Source of the DNA: Comamonadaceae bacterium CG12_big_fil_rev_8_21_14_0_65_59_15
Lineage (GTDB): Bacteria; Pseudomonadota; Gammaproteobacteria; Burkholderiales; Burkholderiaceae_C
DNA length: 64,000 bases
Direction of reading: 5' to 3'
NCBI GenBank assembly: GCA_002786915.1
Contig: PCUV01000049.1
Location: 124,001-188,000, forward strand
Both the position numbers and the translations under genes were made by a program. How positions within the stretch are numbered: the stretch's first letter is position 1; every line of letters begins with the position of its first letter. This document shows, piece after piece, positions 31,121 to 38,153 of the stretch. The notes under the pieces are model-generated. The model saw only the letters and a list, made by a program, of their open reading frames with translations, was not told the DNA's origin and did not search any database.

Positions 31121-32094
31121 GCCAGTTCCATCGCAACAGCGGTTCGCTCGGCCACGCGCATCACCGCACTGCGCGCGCGTGGGTTGGCGGCAATTTCCGC
31201 AGCGCTGGGCTTGATGCGCCCCAACGCCTTGAACTGCATGGCGCGCGGTGGCGCAAACGGCGCACGCCGATCAAACACCTCACGCGCGTGCTGCGTAATA
31301 AACTGCTTGACGATGCGGTCTTCCAGCGAATGAAAGCTGATCACCACCAGCCGTCCGCCCGGGCGCAGCACCTTGAGCGACGTGGCTAGCGCCTGTTGCA
31401 GCTCCTCAAGCTCGGCGTTGATGAAAATCCGAAAAGCCTGAAATGTGCGCGTTGCAGGGTCCTTGCCCGGCTCGCGGGTTTTGACCGTGTCAGCCACGAG
31501 CTGGGCCAGTTCAGCGGTGGTGACAAGGGGGCCCCGCGCCTGTCGGCGCGCAACAATCGCCTTTGCAATGGAGCCAGCAAACCGTTCTTCGCCATAGTCA
31601 CGAATCACCTCCGTTATTTGTTCCACACCGGCCTGCGCCAACCACTGCGCCACACTGTCACCGCGCGTGGTGTCCATGCGCATGTCCAGCGGGCCGTTCT
31701 GCCTGAAGCTAAAGCCGCGCGCCGGGTTGTCCACTTGCGGCGAGCTGATGCCCAGGTCCATCAGCACCCCCGACACACTGGCCGCAGGCAAGTCACCCAG
31801 GTGGCGAAAGCCCAGGTGACGAATGGAAAAACGCGGGTCTGTGATGTCTGCTGCCGCACACAGCGCCTCCGGGTCCTTGTCAAAGGCGATGACACAAGCG
31901 CGCTCTGGCAGCCGTGACAGCAGCAGGCGGCTGTGCCCCCCGCGACCAAACGTGGCATCGACAAACACCGGATCAACGTCGCCTGAGTGCGGCAGCGCGC
32001 CAAGCAAAGCGTCAACCGCCTCACCCAATAGCACCGTGGTGTGTGTCCATGAGCTTTGCACTGCTACGGGCTTGTCCATGAATAAACTGTGCAT
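31117..32094 (-). CDS. rsmH: 16S rRNA (cytosine(1402)-N4)-methyltransferase
   Basis: Methylates C1402 in the ribosomal P site. N-terminus [17 protein letters not shown]-site [14 protein letters not shown], and [18 protein letters not shown] motif ([11 protein letters not shown]) with [17 protein letters not shown] 32094 has GGCGG a few bases upstream; ATG 32079 (MDKPVAV) is the alternative. 325 aa. Unlike most dcw genes here, it is separated from mraZ by a 138-base gap full of hairpins. Confidence 0.95.
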   Translation of the reverse strand: MHSLFMDKPVAVQSSWTHTTVLLGEAVDALLGALPHSGDVDPVFVDATFGRGGHSRLLLSRLPERACVIAFDKDPEALCAAADITDPRFSIRHLGFRHLGDLPAASVSGVLMDLGISSPQVDNPARGFSFRQNGPLDMRMDTTRGDSVAQWLAQAGVEQITEVIRDYGEERFAGSIAKAIVARRQARGPLVTTAELAQLVADTVKTREPGKDPATRTFQAFRIFINAELEELQQALATSLKVLRPGGRLVVISFHSLEDRIVKQFITQHAREVFDRRAPFAPPRAMQFKALGRIKPSAAEIAANPRARSAVMRVAERTAVAMELA

Positions 32095-32123
32095 TTGACC
32101 GCCGGAGTTGGGATGCAATGCTA

Positions 32124-32226
32124 GGCGCGAAGCGCGCCGTGCAGCTCTGCTGCACAAGCGATTTGCAACAACGCAGTGCGCCCAAATCGGGCGCCACAAA
32201 TGGATAGGTTGTTCGTGGACAAGCCC
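32124..32226. repeat. Cluster of three perfect hairpins (plus one imperfect) between mraZ and rsmH
   Basis: GGCGCG-AAG-CGCGCC at 32124-32138; GTGCAGC-TCT-GCTGCAC at 32139-32155; GCGCCC-AAATC-GGGCGC at 32178-32194; and an imperfect GGTTGT/ACAAGCC pair at 32207-32226. Together they fill the leader of rsmH-ftsL-ftsI. No T-run follows them in the transcribed direction, so they are not plain terminators; attenuation, mRNA stability or a REP cluster are possible. Confidence 0.75.
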
Positions 32227-32232
32227 TCACCT

Positions 32233-32661
32233 TCAGAAAGCAAAGTCTTTGAAAACATCGGGCATTTCGCCCTGCATGGCCTGCGCTTCCTGCGCGTCGT
32301 AGCTGGCCTTGTCCCACAGCTCGAAATAGCTCCCCATGCCCAGCAACACCGCTTCTTTGGTCAGACCGGCGGCAGCACGCAGCTCGGGCGACACCAGCAC
32401 CCGGCCGGTAGCGTCCATCTCGACGTCCATGGCGTTGCCCAGAAAGATGCGCTTCCACCACTGCGCCGACATCGGCAGCGTGGCCAGGCGCTCGCGAAAC
32501 TTTTCCCATTCGGGGCGGGCAAAAATCATCAGGCAACCGTGCGGGTGTTTGGTGATGGTCAACTGGCCGGACGCCGTGGCCGAGAGGACGTCACGATGCC
32601 GCGTCGGCACCGACAAGCGCCCCTTGGCATCCAGACTCAATGACGAAGCCCCTTGAAACAC
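32233..32661 (-). CDS. mraZ: Transcriptional repressor MraZ
   Basis: AbrB-like DNA-binding protein that represses the dcw cluster. Two SpoVT/AbrB repeats, the first as [17 protein letters not shown], the second as [17 protein letters not shown] 32661 is chosen as start: it gives the family N-terminus [14 protein letters not shown] and has AAGGA 8 bases upstream, while ATG 32670 has that AAGG directly abutting it. 142 aa. Its probable operator lies at 32708-32741. Confidence 0.93.
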   Translation of the reverse strand: MFQGASSLSLDAKGRLSVPTRHRDVLSATASGQLTITKHPHGCLMIFARPEWEKFRERLATLPMSAQWWKRIFLGNAMDVEMDATGRVLVSPELRAAAGLTKEAVLLGMGSYFELWDKASYDAQEAQAMQGEMPDVFKDFAF

Positions 32662-32707
32662 CGATGACATCCTTGGTTTGTTGCGTAGGCTTGAGCAGCC
32701 TAAAAAA

Positions 32708-32741
32708 GCACTTCTCACCACAAAATTGCACTTTTTTGCAC
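32708..32741 (-). promoter_or_regulatory. MraZ operator: four GTG boxes at exact 10-bp period
   Basis: On the minus strand GTGC, GTGC, GTGG and GTGC start at intervals of exactly 10 bases (the CAC complements begin at 32739, 32729, 32719, 32709). Three are preceded by A-runs (AAAGTGC-like). MraZ is known to bind three or more TGGG / AAAGTG-type boxes with about 10-bp spacing ahead of its own gene. A candidate -35 TTGCGT (32762-32767) and -10 TACAGT (32740-32745), 16 bases apart, would place the first box on the -10. The promoter part is weaker than the box array. Confidence 0.75.
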
Positions 32742-32975
32742 TGTAACAGCAAATTTGGGCCACGCAAGCCCTTTTGGTACAAATTTTTACAATGAAATCA
32801 ACGACTTAGGAACGATTTTGGAGGTATTTTTAAGCCAAAAATCGTTCTAAATGAAGCACTTAGAGAGTGCTCTGAAAGTGATGGTTGAAGATTTTTGGTG
32901 GCAACAGCTCAACGCCTGCCCCGACAGAAAACCTCGACCCACGGCAGGGTGCCCGGGTCAGGCGCTGGCAGTTTT

Positions 32976-33091
32976 TGGGCTAAAAAAGGCTCTAACCCTT
33001 GTTATTAAAGCGCAAGACGCTATCAAAAGAGGTGCGAATTTCAGCTATTTGACCGGACAAATTCCAACTGCATCGTCCGGCCAATACAGCC
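32976..33091 (-). repeat. Dispersed palindromic element, copy 3, within a ~116-bp duplicated segment
   Basis: Minus strand reads TTTTGATAGCGTCTTGCGCT, spacer, AACAAGGGTTAGAGCC, T-rich end: the dispersed-element pattern. The duplicate extends about 60 bases past the element to 33091 and matches 34061-34178 with scattered substitutions (shared stretches include TTTCAGCTATTTG and GGCCAATACAGCC). The two copies are direct repeats flanking the intact toxin-antitoxin pair. Confidence 0.75.
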
Positions 33092-33095
33092 CGTG

Positions 33096-33171
33096 CCTAT
33101 CTCAACGCGAGCGTTTCAACGGTACAGAAATGGGAAAACGGCGATAAAAAGCCCAGTGGGGCGGCGCTGCT
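33096..33171 (+). pseudogene. Fragment of a HigA/NadS-type antitoxin gene
   Basis: About 76 bases almost identical to 34668-34741 inside the antitoxin at 34484. It encodes YLNASVSTVQKWENGDKKP then SGAAL, the recognition helix and following segment, and stops matching just after. There is no start or 5' half. It is fused directly to the end of the duplicated segment at 33091, so it looks like a rearrangement product. Confidence 0.8.
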
Positions 33172-33188
33172 TTCCGAACCCGCTACAG

Positions 33189-33521
33189 CTACACCAAAAG
33201 TGCCTCGACTCCTTTGGCCTCGACCATTTGCAATAACTTTGCCGAGGTCCCGCTGGGGCGCTTGTTGGCAGCGGGCGACTCCCATTTCTGCACTGTTGAC
33301 ACGCTCACATTGAGCATCGTTGCGAAAACCGCTTGGCTGGCTTTCACAATCGTTGTGCGGATGGCCATGACGCGCTCTGGTGTGTAGGCCGGGGGCACTT
33401 CGCAAAGCGCCCGGATGCGCGCCATGTCTGTTTTAGACATGACACCGTAGCTGCTCATGTCTGCCGCTGTATCCAGCAGTTCCTGGAGCATGCGCGCTTC
33501 GTCACTGGTTTTTTTGGACAT
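33189..33521 (-). CDS. Antitoxin, HTH Xre family (HigA/NadS-type)
   Basis: 110-aa antitoxin of a type II pair encoded toxin first. The C-terminal two thirds is a helix-turn-helix: TIVKASQAVFATMLNVSVST followed by VQKWE, then PSGTSAKLLQMVEAKG. It overlaps the 3' end of the toxin gene by 20 bases, the standard HigBA/NadS layout. It should bind the toxin and autorepress the operon. Sequence is clearly diverged from the second antitoxin at 34484, so the two modules may not cross-neutralise. Confidence 0.88.
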   Translation of the reverse strand: MSKKTSDEARMLQELLDTAADMSSYGVMSKTDMARIRALCEVPPAYTPERVMAIRTTIVKASQAVFATMLNVSVSTVQKWESPAANKRPSGTSAKLLQMVEAKGVEALLV

Positions 33522-33897
33522 GGCATATTTCCTTTAAGAATCCGTCGAATTTCATTTCATCAATTTTTGACAGGGATTGAACTTGCAAATTGGCACCGAT
33601 CAGTTTGACCGCTTCCACAGCAGCATCAGAGAAGTCAGTGCCTGGTGAGCTCTTTTCTCTGCCGAGCAAAAAGAAAATCGCCGCCGCATGTTGTTTGGCG
33701 ACCAATGTTCTTGTTCCACCACTTTTCCCCATCCCTGGCATCGCGACCCGCTTCTTGCAAATGCCGCCACCCAAGTCCGCCTCAAACAAGCCTTGCTCTA
33801 TTTCCCGTGCAGCCCGGCACAATACGTCGTCACCCAGTAATTTCTTTGCCCACCGGTCAAAGGTCTTTGTCTTGAAAACACGTTTTTGATCCGTCAT
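33502..33897 (-). CDS. RelE/HigB-type toxin of a type II toxin-antitoxin pair
   Basis: 131-aa protein beginning VFKTKTFDRWAKKLL, with the family core KKRVAMPGMGKSGGTRTL (KRxAxxGxGKSGGxRT pattern) and the hydrophobic strand AAIFFLLGREK. This group (HigB2 / phage-derived RelE-like) contains ribosome-dependent mRNA interferases; activity is assumed from family. Intact and full length. A probable promoter/operator with two CTATAGT repeats lies just upstream. Confidence 0.86.
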   Translation of the reverse strand: MTDQKRVFKTKTFDRWAKKLLGDDVLCRAAREIEQGLFEADLGGGICKKRVAMPGMGKSGGTRTLVAKQHAAAIFFLLGREKSSPGTDFSDAAVEAVKLIGANLQVQSLSKIDEMKFDGFLKEICHVQKNQ

Positions 33898-33905
33898 AGG
33901 GCTAA

Positions 33906-33927
33906 ACTATAGCACATATTACTATAG
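33906..33927 (-). promoter_or_regulatory. Putative toxin-antitoxin promoter/operator (two CTATAGT repeats)
   Basis: On the minus strand CTATAGT occurs twice, 15 bases apart (complements at 33921-33927 and 33906-33912), starting 8 bases before the toxin ATG region. Each also contains a TATAGT -10-like hexamer. Directly repeated boxes at a toxin-antitoxin start are typical of autorepressed operons. Confidence 0.5.
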
Positions 33928-34060
33928 AAAAAAGGCTGTTGATCAAAAACTGCCATCATGTGCGGTAGCAGCCCCAGCGGCAGCATCGGAGCCGAATTGG
34001 GAAACCCGCAAGCGGACTGTCGTGACTGACAGCAATGGGTCTTTATGCATAGCTATACAT

Positions 34061-34178
34061 AAGGGTCTAAAACAGGCTTCAGCCCTTGCTATTAAAGCGC
34101 AATATGCTATCAAAAACGGTGTGCATTTCAGCTATTTGGACGGACAATTTCCAACTGAATCGTCTGGCCAATACAGCC
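34061..34178 (-). repeat. Dispersed palindromic element, copy 4, within the second duplicated segment
   Basis: Minus strand reads GTTTTTGATAGCATATTGCG, CTTTAATAG, CAAGGGCTGAAGCC, TGTTTTAG. Same orientation and same extended partner sequence as 32976-33091. Confidence 0.75.
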
Positions 34179-34274
34179 AGTGATGCATACAACTCATCAA
34201 GCAGCCTTCAGATTGCTGCTGAAGATATACAGTCAGTCGATTTGTATTCATTGCACTAAGTGATACCATTAGCC

Positions 34275-34487
34275 ATGCGAGCATTCAAGACACGGACGTT
34301 TTAGCGCTGGGCCGGAGCAAAGGCCGGAGTGGTGTTTTTCCTTTTTGGATTCGAGAAGAACGACCGCAGCAACATCACGGCGAAAGAGTTGGCCCTTTAC
34401 CAGCGCTTGGCGCGTGGATTCTTGAATATGAGCGAAGTCCAGATCACGACTGCGCTGTCAGAACAAGTTTTGATGGAGGTGACATGA
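34275..34487 (+). pseudogene. Broken toxin gene with premature stop and internal in-frame deletion
   Basis: ATG 34275 gives MRAFKTRTF, then TAG at 34302, then RWA-GAKAGVVFFLFGFEKND and on to TTALSEQVLMEVT with TGA at 34485. The start matches VFKTKTFDRWA of the intact toxin at 33502, and the later part matches its C-terminal half, but roughly 55 residues including the KSGG core are missing. The stop replaces the Asp codon of TFDRW. The reading frame is the same on both sides of the deletion. The last bases overlap the intact antitoxin start (ATGA). Confidence 0.88.
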
Positions 34488-34786
34488 TGAGCCGAATGAT
34501 CAGTGAATCGTTGGAGACGATGCGCGACCTCGAGCAAATCGGTGTCGTCAGCAAGCAGACCCTGCGTGATTTTGAAGCACAGGCTGTGCCGCCACCCACT
34601 TATACGGCTGAAGCAATCCGGCGCTTGCGCGAGCACTTTCATGTTAGTCAATCCGTATTTGCGGCCTATCTCAACGCCAGCGTTTCAACCGTACAGAAAT
34701 GGGAAAACGGCGATAAAAAGCCCAGTGGGGCGGCGCTGCGTTTGCTTTCGATCATCGAGCGGCGCGGGTTGGAAGTCTTGGTCTGA
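34484..34786 (+). CDS. Orphaned HTH Xre antitoxin (HigA/NadS-type)
   Basis: 100-aa protein with N-terminal part ISESLETMRDLEQIGVVSKQ for toxin contact and a C-terminal HTH: LREHFHVSQSVFAAYLNASV, STVQKWENGDKKPSG. All family features are intact, but the toxin gene it overlaps by 4 bases is dead. It may persist as an autoregulator, as an anti-addiction factor against related toxins, or simply await loss. Confidence 0.88.
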   Translation: MMSRMISESLETMRDLEQIGVVSKQTLRDFEAQAVPPPTYTAEAIRRLREHFHVSQSVFAAYLNASVSTVQKWENGDKKPSGAALRLLSIIERRGLEVLV

Positions 34787-35094
34787 AGATACTTTGACAC
34801 CATCAAGTAACACGCCCCTTGGGTAGCCGCTTGGCATTGGGTCATTGAAAGTGCGTACAGCCGCCCGTTCCAGCGCAATGTTGGCCACCCGTTACTTTGC
34901 GACAGTTTTCGCAAAAAAGTCAACCAAAAATCTACGTCAGCAATGGAGAAAATCGTAGTTCGGCAATGCAGCGTCTGCGGTCCTACGGAAGTTCAAATTG
35001 CCCGCCCGGAACCTGTCATTGGTACCAGTAGCCTTGGATTAAGAGTTTCACGGGCATTCCATTCGAGCTGTTGTTTGAGGTGGCAACCTCCGAT
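34787..35094. other. Gene-free interval before the ABC permease
   Basis: 308 bases without a convincing gene. An 85-codon minus frame (34666-34923) runs back through the antitoxin and is a shadow. No clear hairpin or repeat was recognised. Confidence 0.5.
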
Positions 35095-35864
35095 TTAGCG
35101 GAATTTGTCCCGCGTCTTGTGGTGGAAGTAGACGGCCAGCAGAACGAAGGCCAGCATGAAGCCGCCAAGGGCCATCGCGTCCACGCCAACCGTCCAATAG
35201 GCCTTCTCGCCAAAGCCGATCCGCACCAGATCGGCGCAGTAGGACAGCGGAGAGAACGGCGAGAGCCATTGGCCCCAGTTCGGCATGTCCGCATGCGGAA
35301 TGAAAACGCCGCTGACGAACATCAGCGGCAAGCGCACCAGATTCGAGAGCATCATGACCTGCGAGGGGCCTTCTGTGGCGGGGGCCGACAGCACCACACC
35401 CAACCCAGAGAAGGCCAACGCGCCCAATACAAGGCCACAGACCAGCGCGAAGGGATTTGAAACCACGGCAGAGGTAAACGCCACAGAGCCTGTCAGCGGG
35501 ACGAGCGACAAAAGCACGCCGAACAGTCCGCCAGACAACACATCACCGCCAACAATGGCAGGCAGGCCCGCCGGGGATGTGACAAGCCGCTCATAGGTGC
35601 GCGCCTGGCGCTCCCAGGGCGTCACCAATGGCCCCACCGCCGACGCCGTGAAAAACAACGCCATGGCCACGATGCCGGGCACCATCACAGCTACGGGAGC
35701 GTTATGTCCCGCAGCGAACGACAAATAGAAAAAAACGGGAACACCACACCAAAGGTCAGAACGGGCGGCTTCATGTAATAGACCATCGCGTTCTTCTTGG
35801 CGATGACCAACACCTCCCGCAGTTGCCAGCGAAGTTCGGAGAGCGCGCTAATGCTTGGCAACAT
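35095..35864 (-). pseudogene. ABC-2 type transporter permease, split by a frameshift in a T-run
   Basis: Two adjacent frames make one protein. The first (from ATG 35864, MLPSISALSELRWQLREVLV) ends prematurely after PPVLTFGVVFPFF. The second begins at the same spot with LSFAAGHNAPVAVMVPGIVA and continues through the DrrB/NodJ-type permease to 35095. The junction is a run of 7 T on the coding strand (35729-35735); one more T would restore ...FPFFFYLSFAAG. Six membrane segments would then result, in about 256 residues. It could be a true mutation, a phase-variable tract, ribosomal slippage or a sequencing error. It overlaps the ATPase gene by 17 bases. Confidence 0.8.
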
Positions 35865-36828
35865 CGCTGCCTCCTGCGGTGATGGAAAGAAACACCTCTT
35901 CAAGCGTCGGCGCGCGCGTGTTCAGGCTGTCAATGGACAGGCCCAAGGCTGTGGCCTTGGTCGCAATTTCTTGGGCGACGCGTCCGGGCTCGGAATCAAA
36001 CACCTGAAACCCGTGGGTGCCCATGACGACCTTGCCCCGATTTTGCGGGAGCACATCGTCAGGCGTGACACCGGTCTGCGCAAAAAGAACCTCGACCGAG
36101 CGCAGCGACGAAACGCGGCCTCGCAGAGCGGCGGGTGTGTCGATGGCGGCCAGCTTGCCCTGGTTGATGATGGCAACCCGATGACAAAGGTGGTCCGCCT
36201 CGTCCATGTTGTGGGTCGTGATGAAGACCGTCATGCCTCGCTCGCGGTTCATCCTCTGGATCACCTCGCGAATCATGTGCGAGCTGGCCACGTCGAGGCC
36301 GCTCGTGGGTTCATCGAGAAAAAGAACCTGCGGATCACTCACCAACGCCATGCACAGCATCAGCCTTTGGCGCAACCCTTTGGAAAGGTCGCGCCCTTTG
36401 TTTGCCTTGCGCGGCAGCAGGTCGAAGATGCCCAGCAACTCGTCTGCGCGGGACAGTCGCCGCGCCTTGGGCACGCCGTGCAACTCCGCCATCAGCAAGA
36501 TGTTTTGCAGCACTGTCAAATCGGCATACACGTTGGCTTCCTCGGGGACCACTCCAATGAGGCACCGTGCTGCCGATGGATGCTTGGCGACATCCAGCCC
36601 AGCGATGCAGGCCCGGCCACTGGTTGGCCGCACGAATCCCGTCAGCATGCGAGCCGTCGTGCTCTTGCCCGCGCCATTGGGGCCGAGGAAGCCAAAGACT
36701 TCGCCTTGGCCCACCTCGAAGCTCACATGTTCGACTGCAATGCGTTCGCCAAAGGCGCGCGTGAGCCCTTGTGCGACGATGGCTTGGGCTTGTATCGAAG
36801 GGGCCGGTTGCGCGTTTTGGGATATCAA
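35848..36828 (-). CDS. ABC transporter ATP-binding protein (DrrA/NodI-like)
   Basis: 326-aa ATPase for the adjacent ABC-2 permease. Walker A GPNGAGKST, Q-loop in GVVPEEANVY, signature LSKGLRQRL in place of LSGGQ, Walker B VLFLDEPTSGLD and switch His in TTHNMDEADHL. A C-terminal domain of about 90 residues follows. The apparent start is TTG and uncertain. The LSKG signature is common in drug/lipid-type ABC-2 exporters. The substrate cannot be told from sequence. It starts 30 bases after the thioredoxin-like gene. Confidence 0.9.
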   Translation of the reverse strand: MISQNAQPAPSIQAQAIVAQGLTRAFGERIAVEHVSFEVGQGEVFGFLGPNGAGKSTTARMLTGFVRPTSGRACIAGLDVAKHPSAARCLIGVVPEEANVYADLTVLQNILLMAELHGVPKARRLSRADELLGIFDLLPRKANKGRDLSKGLRQRLMLCMALVSDPQVLFLDEPTSGLDVASSHMIREVIQRMNRERGMTVFITTHNMDEADHLCHRVAIINQGKLAAIDTPAALRGRVSSLRSVEVLFAQTGVTPDDVLPQNRGKVVMGTHGFQVFDSEPGRVAQEIATKATALGLSIDSLNTRAPTLEEVFLSITAGGSDVAKH

Positions 36829-36858
36829 GCGCTTCTCAGTGTGTTCGAACCTCGGCTG

Positions 36859-37257
36859 TCAACGGGCAGCCGATATGACCCCTTTGGCGTCATCAATGGT
36901 CCATGAACCCTTCATGTTGGGTGCGGCGGGAAAGCTTTTGAGCTCAATGGCCGCGCCATCTTTGCGAGCAAAGGCATATTTGCCATCCACCAAGATCAGA
37001 ATGGGCGCATGGCCAGTCACACCCACAGCGGCGGCGCGCTTTTCGCCAGCAGGCGTATCCATGTCGATTTCAACCACGCGCGCGTGCTTGCCTTGACTGG
37101 CCAGCCAATCGCGCAGAGGCTTCAAGGCCGACTGCACGGGCGGGTGGGCGAATGCGATGATTTCCACGACGGGTTGCGCGGCCCACGCGGCTCCCATGGA
37201 CAAAAGCAAAGCGGCGGCGGATGCGCTGCTGATCATGGTTCGGCGATTGAGGCTCAT
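36859..37257 (-). CDS. Secreted thioredoxin-like protein lacking CxxC
   Basis: 132 aa with a signal peptide (MSLNRRT, hydrophobic run, GAAWA cleavage near residue 25). The mature part has a thioredoxin-like layout (VVEIIAF strand, then helix, then GVTGHAPILILVDGKYAF with the cis-Pro region), but where CxxC is expected it reads AFAHPPVQS; the mature protein has no Cys. A redox role by itself is therefore unlikely; binding or chaperoning is possible. It lies between the DUF4395 and ABC genes in one apparent operon. The fold assignment is by eye and should be treated as tentative. Confidence 0.65.
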   Translation of the reverse strand: MSLNRRTMISSASAAALLLSMGAAWAAQPVVEIIAFAHPPVQSALKPLRDWLASQGKHARVVEIDMDTPAGEKRAAAVGVTGHAPILILVDGKYAFARKDGAAIELKSFPAAPNMKGSWTIDDAKGVISAAR

Positions 37258-37307
37258 ATTTGGATTCCTTCTGATGTGTTGGTTGGGCGCGCTACAAAGG
37301 GACGCGA

Positions 37308-38066
37308 TCACTTGCAGTTGTTGTGCAGCTTCCACTTCTCTTCGTGTCCAAGCGCTTTGGCAAAGTCGGGTACCTTGCAGCGCTCGGCTTCGGCGGGATC
37401 GATGGGCGCTGCTGGCTGGACGGCGACAGGTGGCTCAAACTCGGCGGCGCGCTTGGGAGCCGTGCTGTAAACCCACTGCGCAATGGCTCCGACCGCCACG
37501 GCGAACGCGATGACAATGGCCGTTTGTGCAAGAGACGTAGACGATGCTTGGCTTACAGGCATCTCACACACACCACCGGGACAGAGCTGAGCTTTTTCCT
37601 TGTTGAAGAGGTTGTAAATCTTGCAGCCAATGCAGATGCCAAACGCCGACTCAAAAAATAGCAGGGTCAAGCACATCGAGCACACGATCAAGTTGATCGG
37701 CCCGATGACATTGTTGAGCACCACCAGATAGAGCATGGTGGCCGCCAGCACGAATCCGATGGCCCATGCGAATCTCTTTTGCGGCGCGCCGCTCCATTCC
37801 GGCTGCTGCTTGCGCACCATCCACTGCCCCAAAATCATGATCGGCGCAAAGCGTGGATTCACAAAGATTCGGATAGTGAACTCGATCAAAAAACTGACCA
37901 CGAACACCCGTGTGGGCTGAAAGTTGCCGGTGAGCCACGCATTCATGAAGACGATCAGCGCCAAGAAAAACAATATCCCCGCCGCGGCGCGAACCGCCCG
38001 CTCGTTGAGGACGGGAATCTGGTATTCGGGGCGCATTTCACCGAATTGAAGAATGGCATTGGACAT
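37308..38066 (-). CDS. DUF4395 inner-membrane protein with Cys motifs
   Basis: About 252 aa. The first 150 residues match the DUF4395 pattern, starting GEMRPEYQIPVLNERAVRAA with four membrane helices and the motif FGICIGCKIYNLF. Further Cys pairs are CSMC in helix 4 and CPGGVC after it. A fifth helix (TAIVIAFAVAVGAIAQWVY) and a soluble tail with two Cys follow; the extension is not part of the usual domain. DUF4395 has no assigned function. It is the first gene of the operon and divergent from a Crp/Fnr regulator. ATG 38066 is preferred over GTG 38105, which would sit right on the operator. Confidence 0.85.
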   Translation of the reverse strand: MSNAILQFGEMRPEYQIPVLNERAVRAAAGILFFLALIVFMNAWLTGNFQPTRVFVVSFLIEFTIRIFVNPRFAPIMILGQWMVRKQQPEWSGAPQKRFAWAIGFVLAATMLYLVVLNNVIGPINLIVCSMCLTLLFFESAFGICIGCKIYNLFNKEKAQLCPGGVCEMPVSQASSTSLAQTAIVIAFAVAVGAIAQWVYSTAPKRAAEFEPPVAVQPAAPIDPAEAERCKVPDFAKALGHEEKWKLHNNCK

Positions 38067-38108
38067 AGGAATCTCACATGAATCGTTGTGCAGAGTATTG
38101 CTCACGAA

Positions 38109-38134
38109 TGATAAATATCATATGATTAAAATCA
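38109..38134. promoter_or_regulatory. Two FNR/CRP-like dyads in the divergent promoter
   Basis: TGATAAATATCA at 38109-38120 and TGATTAAAATCA at 38123-38134: each is TGAT-N4-ATCA, the core of the FNR-type site TTGATnnnnATCAA, and their centres are 14 bases apart. They lie 19 bases before the regulator's ATG and 42 bases before the DUF4395 start, ideally placed for a Crp/Fnr protein to act on both genes. TATGAT at 38121-38126 also resembles a -10. Confidence 0.8.
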
Positions 38135-38153
38135 TACGAACTGAGATTTACCC

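Larger units (their letters stand above)
32671..33188. other. Gene-free interval at the mraZ end of the accessory island
   Basis: Holds the mraZ promoter/operator, about 190 bases with nothing recognisable (32790-32975), one copy of the dispersed palindromic element within a longer duplicated segment (32976-33091), and a fragment of an antitoxin gene (33096-33171). A 98-codon open frame across it (32851-33147) is made of these pieces and is not a gene. Confidence 0.7.
33898..34274. other. Gene-free interval between the two toxin-antitoxin modules
   Basis: AT-rich relative to its neighbours. Holds the promoter of the minus-strand toxin, a dyad around GACTGTCGTGACTGACAG (34017-34034), a TATGCATAGCTATACATA palindrome near 34044, the second copy of the 116-bp duplicated segment (34061-34178), and about 95 bases with nothing recognised before the broken toxin. 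Confidence 0.65.

Noticed and set aside
32851..33147. 98-codon open frame after mraZ
   Set aside because: It is stitched from a dispersed element, a duplicated segment and, out of its own frame, an antitoxin fragment; no start signal or family.
33502..33897. Toxin at 33502 as a BrnT or ParE protein
   Set aside because: The KRxAxxGxGKSGGxRT pattern and toxin-first order with an Xre antitoxin fit the HigB2/RelE-like group better.
34666..34923. 85-codon minus frame after the orphan antitoxin
   Set aside because: Starts in unremarkable DNA and runs backward through the antitoxin gene; no family match.
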